5,464 nucleotides of DNA from Marinilabiliaceae bacterium (GTDB taxonomy: Bacteria; Bacteroidota; Bacteroidia; Bacteroidales; Marinilabiliaceae). Every line of letters begins with the position of its first letter. Positions within the stretch are counted from its first letter, which is position 1. The translations under genes were made by a program, and so were the position numbers. The stretch spans positions 1-5,464 of the forward strand of contig JALVBA010000340.1 of NCBI GenBank assembly GCA_027010905.1, written 5' to 3'. Positions 1 through 5,406 of this stretch are shown piece by piece. The notes beneath the pieces are model-generated. The model searched no databases and had not been told where the DNA came from. It saw only the letters and a list, made by a program, of their open reading frames with translations.

Positions 1-431
1 ATATTATTACAATTTAGTTCATCTTGTAAAGTCCATTCACCACCAGCTCCATCAAATTGAATGTGTGAATTTATGTTATTGCCAGCCGTTGTAATAGTAT
101 TTCCAACACTTGTAGATCTAAATGATAGTGTTTGATTGAAACTATATGACATACCAACTACAAGGGTAAATGAGCCAAATACATTTATTTCACCTGGCCA
201 GTTGCCTGAAAGTGTTGGATTGTTAGTCGTACCTGTCCAATCAATATTGTTACAAAATACAGGAGCATCAATTGTTACAGTTTGATTTGCTGCAGAAAAA
301 GAATTTGCATCAAAAAATACATTATCAGCATTTGTAGGTACGCAAGTTCCTCCTGAAGGATATGCCCCTCCACTTACTGTTGCCCAATGGTCTGTATCGT
401 TCCAGTTTCCTGTACCGCCTACCCAATAGTA
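1..431 (-). repeat. Partial protein module 2 of the secreted protein
   Basis: This codes for residues 362 onward. It repeats the landmarks of module 1 at an offset of 337-340 residues: YYWVGGTGNW at 362-371, FDANSFS at 401-407, VTID at 413-416, C421, DW at 425-426, and G-E-W at about 494. There is a small insertion before P393 that includes C391 (SGGTC instead of the module 1 sequence). The module is cut by the window edge, so the total number of copies is unknown. Confidence 0.8.
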
Positions 432-1514
432 ATTATTTGAACTTGCCGAGTTAATTGTCCATCCCGAAACATTTCCTAAATCAACTCCATTGTTTGTAGT
501 AAAAGTAGCTCCTCCAATTATAGTAATATCCTTAATATTAAGATAGTCTTCGTTAACAGAGCCTGTTATTTTTCTTATTGTAGCAGCTGTTCCATCTGTT
601 CTTGATTTTATGTTTTTACGATTAGAGCAAGTTGCTCCAAAACTAATATCAAAAATAGTATTGAGACTGCCTCCTGCAAAACTTACATTAGTAACATTGG
701 CATTAGTAAAATCCAATACGTTAAAAGTACTTGAACCATCTATAGATACATCACTTGCCATGCCCGGGTTGAAGCTTACATTATAATAGGTAAATCCTAA
801 TCCATCAAGCCAAGAACCTTCCATATTAATATTTGATGTTCCCGCATCTAAGCTAAGTGTAGCAGGATTTGCAAAATTAAGTCCATTGCCCCCAATATTA
901 ATTGTAGAGCTTCCAAAGATTATAGCTCTACTATCGTTTGTCCACGAATCTATACCTGAAACAGTAATAGTATAACCATTAGTATTAAATGTTCCTTTGG
1001 TTAATTGAATGCTCCCCATCATTGCAGATATATCTAAATCTGACATAAATGCCCATTCGCCTGAACCATTAAATTCTATTCCCATCATCGACAGCGAGAC
1101 TGTAGAAAAATTTAGAGTATTTCCTGCTGTGTTTGAAACAAAATGAATCATCCCTCCGTACGAGGCTTTCATTCCTGCAATAAAGTTAAGTGAACCCGCA
1201 ATATATAGGTCGTTCCATCCTGCAATATCTGGTGTATTTGTAGCACCACTCCAGTCCATAGTTTTACAATATGCCATATTATCAATGGTTACAATTTCTC
1301 CTGCTCCAGAGAAGGAGTTTGCATCGAAATACACATCGTCGTTCTGTGTTGGAACTTGCCCATGGAAAGTAGCTCCACCAGATGTTGTTGCCCAATGTTT
1401 TCCAAATTCTGACCAATTCCCTGTTCCTCCTACCCAATAATAATCGGCAGCAGAAATGTTAAAGCCAACTAAAAATGCAATTAATGCAATCGTGAGAAAA
1501 TAATGTTTTTTCAT
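1..1514 (-). CDS. Large secreted protein with tandem YYWVGG-type modules, partial (C-terminus beyond left edge)
   Basis: An open frame runs without a stop from ATG at 1514-1512 to the window edge: 504 codons plus two bases. Residues 1-23 form a clear signal peptide: basic MKKH start, hydrophobic core at about 6-18, and SAA before D24, so Sec export is predicted. The mature chain is rich in Gly, Asn, Ser, Thr and aromatics and looks beta-rich. Two modules are visible, starting at Y25 and Y362. Each has the same landmarks in order: YYWVGGTGNW, HWAT, SGG, FDANSFS, VTID, a conserved Cys (C83, C421), DW-G-TN-P, and later a Gly-Glu-Trp (W154, W494). No enzyme motif is recognised. Such proteins in Bacteroidota often end in a type IX secretion sorting domain, but that part is outside the window. 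The start is chosen because the signal peptide begins exactly there. Export and modularity are well supported; an adhesin or surface-layer role is a guess. Confidence 0.88.
   Translation of the reverse strand, partial: MKKHYFLTIALIAFLVGFNISAADYYWVGGTGNWSEFGKHWATTSGGATFHGQVPTQNDDVYFDANSFSGAGEIVTIDNMAYCKTMDWSGATNTPDIAGWNDLYIAGSLNFIAGMKASYGGMIHFVSNTAGNTLNFSTVSLSMMGIEFNGSGEWAFMSDLDISAMMGSIQLTKGTFNTNGYTITVSGIDSWTNDSRAIIFGSSTINIGGNGLNFANPATLSLDAGTSNINMEGSWLDGLGFTYYNVSFNPGMASDVSIDGSSTFNVLDFTNANVTNVSFAGGSLNTIFDISFGATCSNRKNIKSRTDGTAATIRKITGSVNEDYLNIKDITIIGGATFTTNNGVDLGNVSGWTINSASSNNYYWVGGTGNWNDTDHWATVSGGAYPSGGTCVPTNADNVFFDANSFSAANQTVTIDAPVFCNNIDWTGTTNNPTLSGNWPGEINVFGSFTLVVGMSYSFNQTLSFRSTSVGNTITTAGNNINSHIQFDGAGGEWTLQDELNCNN
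432..1442 (-). repeat. Complete protein module 1 (about 337 residues) of the secreted protein
   Basis: This codes for residues 25-361. It opens with YYWVGGTGNW (25-34), continues through FDANSFS (63-69), VTID (75-78), C83 and DW (87-88), and reaches G-E-W near 154. It then passes through a long Asn/Gly/Ser-rich stretch. It closes with a strip containing NIKDIT, GATF, NNGVDLGN and GWTI (ending at about 354). The next module begins directly afterwards, giving a period of 337 residues. DNA identity between the two modules is visibly lower than the protein similarity (the YYWVGG codons differ), so the duplication is not recent. Confidence 0.8.
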
Positions 1515-1528
1515 TTTTCTAAATGTTG

Positions 1529-1554
1529 TAACTATTTTGATGAAAAAATAGTTA
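1529..1554 (-). promoter_or_regulatory. Inverted repeat in the leader of the secreted-protein gene
   Basis: Two perfect 10-base arms, TAACTATTTT at 1529-1538 and AAAATAGTTA at 1545-1554, flank a 6-base loop. The repeat ends 14 bases upstream of the start codon of the minus-strand gene. In RNA it would be a weak AT-rich hairpin (one G-C pair) in the 5' leader near the ribosome entry site; in DNA it could be a binding site. Because the region is AT-rich, chance occurrence is possible. Confidence 0.4.
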
Positions 1555-1655
1555 GGTTATAAAAAGTATAACTCTTATTACGAATATACTATGATTTTGT
1601 TATAAAAAATATTTAAAATGGTAGGTTTCAATTGGTTAGCGGTAAAAAAGTCAGC

Positions 1656-1684
1656 AAAGATTTGATTATTTGATACAAATCTTT
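1656..1684. repeat. 9-bp perfect inverted repeat in the intergenic region
   Basis: The arms AAAGATTTG (1656-1664) and CAAATCTTT (1676-1684) are perfect inverted copies around an 11-base centre. The centre extends the left-arm TTTGAT into a second TTTGAT (1661-1666 and 1669-1674). On the minus strand the stem is followed, after GCTGAC, by a run of six T, which gives it a weak terminator-like look, but no minus-strand gene lies upstream of it in the window. A regulator site for either divergent gene is possible. Confidence 0.35.
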
Positions 1685-1976
1685 TGTTATCCATTTGTTG
1701 CGAGCTGTTAATACCGTAAAATATAAAAATATTGTAAACTCGACAAAGCCTGAATAAGTCATTAACAGATATTCATATTCAGAAAAATGTATTTTTAAAG
1801 AGAAAAACTAAACTAAGTACCTCAAAATGATATTAACCTTTTTAGGGCTCTACTTTCAGTTTTGAACTACTAAAAGTGTGATTAAAGTCATAACCTGCTG
1901 TATAACATCTTTCGGTTGAATATAACGTTCATCGTGTCAGGTGTTAGTGCTACTCAAAAAAAAGCATTAAATATCC

Positions 1977-1989
1977 TTACAAATTGTAA
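1977..1989. promoter_or_regulatory. Small palindrome over the gdhA -33 element
   Basis: TTACAA and TTGTAA are perfect inverted 6-base arms around a single A. The right arm contains the TTG proposed as the -33 element. It lies four bases upstream of the larger palindrome. It may be a second operator half or simply AT-rich coincidence. Confidence 0.3.
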
Positions 1990-2016
1990 TCTCTTTGTCG
2001 AAAATCCCTATTTTTG
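1984..2016 (+). promoter_or_regulatory. Predicted Bacteroidota-type promoter of gdhA
   Basis: TATTTTTG at 2009-2016 matches the Bacteroidota -7 consensus TAnnTTTG exactly. TTG at 1984-1986 serves as the -33 element with a 22-bp spacer, slightly long compared with the usual 19-21. Transcription would begin at about 2022-2025, giving a leader of roughly 40 bases before the gdhA ATG. This leader has no Shine-Dalgarno sequence, which is normal in this phylum. Confidence 0.6.
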
Positions 2017-2021
2017 ACAAA
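1994..2021. promoter_or_regulatory. Candidate operator: 28-bp near-perfect palindrome over the gdhA -7 element
   Basis: The left arm TTTGTCGAAAAT (1994-2005) and right arm ATTTTTGACAAA (2010-2021) are inverted copies at 11 of 12 positions, the exception being G2000 opposite T2015, around the 4-base centre CCCT. The right arm covers all but the first base of the predicted -7 element and ends next to the expected transcription start, so it would not form an RNA hairpin in the transcript. A dimeric transcription factor bound here would be expected to block RNA polymerase. The regulator is unknown. Confidence 0.5.
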
Positions 2022-2061
2022 TTAATAATTTAGTTTAAGTCCTATTTAATAAATAATTGCA

Positions 2062-3399
2062 ATGGATACTAAGATTAAGGAATTCATGGACGGAGTCAGG
2101 ATGAGAAATCCGGGCGAAGATGAGTTTTTACAAGCTGTTGAAGAGGTTGTAGAGACAGTATGGGATTTCTATCAGGAGAACCCTCATTATAAAAAAGCTA
2201 AAATTCTGGAGCGTATGACTGAACCTGAAAGGGTAATTATGTTTCGCGTTCCATGGGTTAACGATAGTGGAGAGGTACAGGTAAACAGAGGTTACCGTAT
2301 TGAATTTAACTCTGCTCTCGGCCCTTATAAAGGGGGATTGAGGTTTCACCCCAGCGTAACTCTCAGTGGTTTGAAATTCCTTGGGTTTGAGCAGATATTT
2401 AAAAACAGTCTTACCTCTCTTCCTATGGGCGGTGGTAAAGGTGGCTCTGATTTCAACCCGAAAGGAAAATCTGATATTGAGATAATGCGCTTCTGTCAGG
2501 CTTTCATGAGCGAACTGTTTCGGCACATTGGGCCAAACACCGACGTGCCGGCAGGTGATATTGGTGTTGGTGGTCGTGAGATAGGTTATCTTTTCGGTCA
2601 GTATAAAAAACTGAGGAATGAGTTTACAGGTGTACTTACCGGGAAAGGTATTGAATATGGCGGTAGCCTCATTCGTCCTGAAGCTACAGGGTTTGGAGCT
2701 ATCTATTTTGTTAAGGAGATGTTAGCAATAAAAGGTGATACCCTTGAGGGTAAAACTGTTTCTGTTTCGGGGTTTGGAAATGTGGCCTGGGGTGCTGTTC
2801 AAAAAGCTGTTGAGCTGGGTGCTAAGGTTGTTACCATTTCAGGACCTGACGGATATGTTTACGATCCTGAGGGGATTTCAGGTGAAAAGATTGACTACAT
2901 GCTAGAGCTCAGAGCTTCGAATATGGATGTGGTTAAACCTTTCATTGAGCGTTTTGAAGGTGAGTTTCATGCAGGTAAAAAACCTTGGGAACAGAAAGTT
3001 GATATTGCAATTCCTTGTGCTATTCAGAACGAGTTGAATGAGGATGATGCCAAAAAACTTATTGCAAACGGTTGTACATTAATAGCGGAAGCCTCAAATA
3101 TGGGATGTACAGCAGATGCTGCATTCCTTGCCAGTGAAAAAATAATGTTTGCTCCGGGTAAGGCAGTGAACGCTGGTGGAGTAGCTGTTTCGGGGCTTGA
3201 GATGTCACAAAACAGTATGCGCCTCAACTGGCACGAAAAGGAGGTTGATGACAGATTGAAACAGATTATGATTAATATCCATGCTGCATGTGTAAGATTT
3301 GGTACTGCGCCAAACGGTAAAGTAGACTATATTAAAGGAGCTAATGTTGGCGGCTTTGTGAAAGTTGCTGAAGCAATGATTGCTCAGGGAGTTGTGTAA
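2062..3399 (+). CDS. gdhA: Glutamate dehydrogenase, hexameric class I, probably NAD-preferring
   Basis: This cytoplasmic enzyme interconverts L-glutamate and 2-oxoglutarate plus ammonium using NAD(P). At 445 residues it has the normal length of the small hexameric family, in one intact frame. The N-terminal substrate domain carries GPYKGGLRFHPS (88-99, K90), Q111, FKNSLT (113-118, K114), the catalytic-lysine motif PMGGGKGG (121-128, K126) and PAGDIGVGGRE (163-173, D166). The Rossmann domain has the dinucleotide fingerprint SGFGNVAWG (236-244) followed by SGPDGYVYDPEGI (260-272). The C-terminal KAVNAGGVAVSGLEMSQN (367-384) is also family-typical. F238, P262 and D263 match residues that favour NAD in the Clostridium symbiosum enzyme, so NAD use is inferred. 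The start is supported by the promoter and by N-terminal length. It appears monocistronic, with its own promoter and a strong terminator. The same fold also includes leucine dehydrogenases, but the motifs and length favour glutamate. Confidence 0.96.
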   Translation: MDTKIKEFMDGVRMRNPGEDEFLQAVEEVVETVWDFYQENPHYKKAKILERMTEPERVIMFRVPWVNDSGEVQVNRGYRIEFNSALGPYKGGLRFHPSVTLSGLKFLGFEQIFKNSLTSLPMGGGKGGSDFNPKGKSDIEIMRFCQAFMSELFRHIGPNTDVPAGDIGVGGREIGYLFGQYKKLRNEFTGVLTGKGIEYGGSLIRPEATGFGAIYFVKEMLAIKGDTLEGKTVSVSGFGNVAWGAVQKAVELGAKVVTISGPDGYVYDPEGISGEKIDYMLELRASNMDVVKPFIERFEGEFHAGKKPWEQKVDIAIPCAIQNELNEDDAKKLIANGCTLIAEASNMGCTADAAFLASEKIMFAPGKAVNAGGVAVSGLEMSQNSMRLNWHEKEVDDRLKQIMINIHAACVRFGTAPNGKVDYIKGANVGGFVKVAEAMIAQGVV

Positions 3400-3413
3400 T
3401 ATATTACTATATC

Positions 3414-3469
3414 TAATTACGGGGTGACTCTCTACCGCATTTTAAAGTCATCCCGTGATTGTACTTTTT
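3414..3469 (+). terminator. Intrinsic terminator of gdhA
   Basis: ACGGGGTGACT (3419-3429) pairs with AGTCATCCCGT (3446-3456) as an 11-bp stem with one G-T wobble around a 16-base loop. The stem can extend outward to 3414 and 3461 with two further wobbles. After a short gap comes TTTTT (3465-3469). It starts 15 bases after the gdhA stop, and its GC-rich core stands out from the AT-rich surroundings. Confidence 0.85.
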
Positions 3470-3510
3470 AATTACACTCCCTCCCACATAAGGCAGGACT
3501 TCGCTATCGC

Positions 3511-3558
3511 TCAACTTCAAACATCATATATCAAACATCTTCATATTCAAATTCTCAC
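3511..3558 (+). repeat. Degenerate 6-7-bp TCAAAYA-like tandem repeat before tatD
   Basis: The 48 bases before the tatD ATG break almost entirely into units of 6 or 7 beginning with TC: TCAACT, TCAAACA, TCATATA, TCAAACA, TCT, TCATAT, TCAAAT, TCTCAC. TCAAACATC occurs twice exactly (3517-3525 and 3531-3539). The strand is nearly free of G here. It contains no Shine-Dalgarno sequence and no recognisable promoter. Whether it has a function is unknown; simple-sequence drift in a leader is the plain explanation. Confidence 0.5.
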
Positions 3559-4329
3559 ATGATTGACTCCCATTCACATATCTATTCGAAAGAGTTTAAT
3601 AACGACAGAGATGCTGTAATCGATAGGGCACATACTGCCGGTGTGTCAAAAGTATTGATGCCCAATATAGATATTGAGAGTATTGAGGCTATGCTTGAAG
3701 TTGAGGAGAACTATCCCGACTACTGCTTTTCGATGATGGGATTGCATCCTACCTCAGTTACCGAGAACTTCGAGAAGGATTTGTCCGTAGTAAAAAGTTG
3801 GTTTGATAGAAGGAAATTTATTGGAGTTGGCGAGATTGGGATTGACCTTTACTGGGATAAGACATTTCTTAATCAGCAGACAGTTGCTTTTGAGGAGCAG
3901 GTTAAGTGGGCTAAAGAGATGAGTCTACCGGTTGTTATCCACAGTCGCGACTCATTTGCTGAAGTGTTTTCGGTTATTGATAAGTTGTGGGACGAAAATC
4001 TGAAAGGTGTTTTTCATAGTTTCACCGGAGACGAAGATGATGTAAAGCATATTCTTGAGTATGGTACATTCTACATAGGTATAAATGGAGTGCTTACTTT
4101 TAAAAACAGCAACCTACGTGAAGTGATAAAAGATGTACCATTGAACAGGTTGATAATTGAAACGGATGCTCCCTATCTCACTCCTGTGCCATTCAGGGGT
4201 AAGCGAAACGAACCCTCGTACGTTCAGTTTGTTTGCAGGCAACTATCCGAGGTGTTTAAAACAGAAGTGAGTGTTGTTGATTCGATAACAACACAGAGTG
4301 CCGAAGAACTTTTTTTTAACTCTCATTGA
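3559..4329 (+). CDS. tatD: TatD-family metal-dependent hydrolase (putative deoxyribonuclease)
   Basis: TatD proteins are cytoplasmic TIM-barrel amidohydrolase-superfamily enzymes with two-metal centres; characterised members act as DNases (3'-5' exonuclease or AP endonuclease). The 256 residues equal the family's usual length. All metal-site motifs are present in order: DSHSHIY (3-9, H5 and H7), GLHP (61-64), GEIGID (91-96, E92), VIHSRD (126-131, H128), FHSFTG (152-157, H153) and ETDAPYLTP (201-209, D203), followed by the family-typical PFRGKRNEP (211-219). The start is fixed because the first metal ligand lies at residue 5 and no in-frame ATG was found just upstream. It is transcribed with the asparaginase gene 15 bp downstream; no clear promoter is visible between it and the upstream terminator. 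Despite the name, TatD is not needed for Tat protein export. The exact subtype (TatD, YcfH or YjjV) cannot be decided here, so the symbol denotes the family. Confidence 0.93.
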   Translation: MIDSHSHIYSKEFNNDRDAVIDRAHTAGVSKVLMPNIDIESIEAMLEVEENYPDYCFSMMGLHPTSVTENFEKDLSVVKSWFDRRKFIGVGEIGIDLYWDKTFLNQQTVAFEEQVKWAKEMSLPVVIHSRDSFAEVFSVIDKLWDENLKGVFHSFTGDEDDVKHILEYGTFYIGINGVLTFKNSNLREVIKDVPLNRLIIETDAPYLTPVPFRGKRNEPSYVQFVCRQLSEVFKTEVSVVDSITTQSAEELFFNSH

Positions 4330-4344
4330 GTAATAGTTATAGAC

Positions 4345-5373
4345 ATGGGCGAACGAAATATACTTATAATTTATACCGGTGGTACTATCGGTATGATTAA
4401 TGACCCGGAAACAAACTCACTGATTCCTTTCGATTTTGATAATATCATCAAAAATGTACCTGAACTAAGGAACTTTGACTTCCTTATTAAAAGCCAATCA
4501 TTTTCACCCCCGGTTGATTCTTCTGATATCGACCCCTCAGTGTGGGAGAAGCTGGTTTCCATTATCGAAAATAATTACGATAAATTTGATGGGTTTGTGA
4601 TTTTACATGGAACAGATACGATGGCTTATACCGCCAGTGCTTTGAGTTTTATGCTACATAATCTTCAGAAACCGGTAATACTAACAGGTAGTCAGTTGCC
4701 TCTCGGTACTATCCGCACCGATGGTAAAGAGAATCTGATAACTGCCCTTGAGATTGCCGCAGCACAAAAAAATGGTCAGACCATGGTGCCTGAGGTGTGC
4801 ATCTATTTTCAGGATAAGCTTTTCAGAGGAAATCGTACCACTAAGTATAATGCCGAAAATTTCCGAGCTTTTCGTTCCGATAACTATCCTCCGCTGGCCG
4901 AAGTAGGTATCCATATAAAATATAACTACCCCTATATCCGCTATGCCTCACACTCCGGAGAGTTTGGAGTAACTAAGCAGATGAACACCAATATTGCACT
5001 TCTGAAAATTTTCCCCGGAATAAATAGAAATGTTGTTGATGCTATTTTAAACTCACCCAAAATAGAGGCGGTGGTGTTAGAGACATTTGGCTCAGGTAAT
5101 GCTACTACGGCAAAATGGTTCATAAATGCAATTGCCAATGCAACATCAAAAGGGTTGCTTATCCTGAATGTTACACAATGTCTTGCAGGGAGCGTTGATA
5201 TGGAGCGATATTCAACAGGAGTTCTCCTGTTAGAGAATGGTGTTGTTGGTGGATACGACATGACAACAGAGAGTGCAATTACGAAATTAATGTATCTTTT
5301 GGCAGTAAAAAATAGCCGGGAAGAGGTTGAAAAAAGTTTAAATTTATCCTTAAGAGGTGAAATAAACATTTAG
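4345..5373 (+). CDS. ansA: Type I L-asparaginase (AnsA-like)
   Basis: This enzyme hydrolyses L-asparagine to L-aspartate and ammonium. Without a signal peptide, the 342-residue protein is predicted to be cytoplasmic, which together with sequence resemblance to E. coli AnsA marks it as type I. The first catalytic motif is YTGGTIGM (10-17, nucleophile T14), followed by DSSD (58-61). The second is HGTDTMAYTASALSFML (88-104, T90 and D91), then LTGSQLPL (113-120). RGNRTTK (161-167) supplies the catalytic Lys at K167. The C-terminal domain has FGSGNA (248-253) and NVTQC (275-279). E246 occupies the place of an allosteric Arg (R240) in E. coli AnsA. The start is fixed because the TGGTIG motif begins at residue 11 and the frame upstream runs into the tatD stop. 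It follows tatD by 15 bp without a terminator, so co-transcription is likely. Some relatives are glutaminase- or lysophospholipase-like, but the close match to AnsA motifs favours asparaginase. Confidence 0.95.
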   Translation: MGERNILIIYTGGTIGMINDPETNSLIPFDFDNIIKNVPELRNFDFLIKSQSFSPPVDSSDIDPSVWEKLVSIIENNYDKFDGFVILHGTDTMAYTASALSFMLHNLQKPVILTGSQLPLGTIRTDGKENLITALEIAAAQKNGQTMVPEVCIYFQDKLFRGNRTTKYNAENFRAFRSDNYPPLAEVGIHIKYNYPYIRYASHSGEFGVTKQMNTNIALLKIFPGINRNVVDAILNSPKIEAVVLETFGSGNATTAKWFINAIANATSKGLLILNVTQCLAGSVDMERYSTGVLLLENGVVGGYDMTTESAITKLMYLLAVKNSREEVEKSLNLSLRGEINI

Positions 5374-5398
5374 GAAGTTTGTAATTCCTTTTTTTTTT
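5372..5398 (+). terminator. Possible weak terminator after ansA
   Basis: AGGAA (5372-5376, starting within the ansA stop codon) can pair with TTCCT (5385-5389) around an 8-base loop, and a run of ten T (5389-5398) follows at once. The stem is only five base pairs, so termination may be partial. The T tract may equally belong to the promoter region that follows. Confidence 0.4.
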
Positions 5399-5406
5399 GT
5401 AATTTG
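5378..5406 (+). promoter_or_regulatory. Possible Bacteroidota-type promoter for a gene beyond the right edge
   Basis: TTTG at 5378-5381 is followed after 18 bases by TAATTTG (5400-5406), which resembles the -7 element TAnnTTTG but has one base fewer in the gap. A T-rich tract just before the -7 element is often seen in this phylum. The first downstream ATG (5421) opens a frame of only 11 codons (MKIVVYLFIFT, stop at 5454-5456). The final three bases of the window (5462-5464) are another ATG that could be the real start of the next gene. Confidence 0.35.

Larger units (their letters stand above)
1515..2061. other. Divergent intergenic region without a credible gene
   Basis: This 547-bp AT-rich spacer separates the minus-strand secreted-protein gene from plus-strand gdhA. 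The ATG-started frames I checked are tiny (about 12 and 15 codons) and resemble nothing known. No tRNA, riboswitch or mobile-element end is recognised. The region holds inverted repeats at 1529-1554 and 1656-1684, palindromes at 1977-1989 and 1994-2021, and the predicted gdhA promoter at 1984-2016. No good promoter was found for the minus-strand gene: the closest -7-like string is TATATTCG (minus strand, 1588-1581), which lacks a -33 partner at the right distance. Confidence 0.7.

Noticed and set aside
1618..1665. A 15-codon frame starting ATGGTAGGTTTC in the spacer
   Set aside because: It is too short, has no ribosome or promoter signal and no recognisable peptide.
2014..2019. TTGACA string that resembles a sigma-70 -35 box
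   Set aside because: No -10-like hexamer lies at 16-18 bp, and the bases are better explained as part of the TAnnTTTG element and the palindrome arm.
2019..2031. AAATTA-A-TAATTT palindrome near the expected gdhA transcription start
   Set aside because: It consists only of A and T, so a 13-base dyad is unremarkable in this composition.
2128..2526. A 132-codon open frame on the minus strand inside gdhA
   Set aside because: It lies wholly antisense to a well-conserved enzyme gene and its translation matches nothing recognisable. It is a shadow of the coding bias on the other strand.
3511..3558. Possible CRISPR array
   Set aside because: The units are only 6-7 bases, degenerate and without spacers; this is a simple repeat.
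4327..4345. tatD and ansA are in the same frame, separated by one TGA and five sense codons, hinting at a readthrough fusion
   Set aside because: Same-frame neighbours are common by chance. Both proteins have complete, normal termini, and no readthrough or selenocysteine signal is visible.
4941..5369. A 142-codon open frame on the minus strand inside ansA
   Set aside because: It is antisense to conserved asparaginase sequence, has no family motif and no supporting promoter. The same applies to shorter minus-strand frames at 3024-3227, 4371-4562 and 4681-4914.
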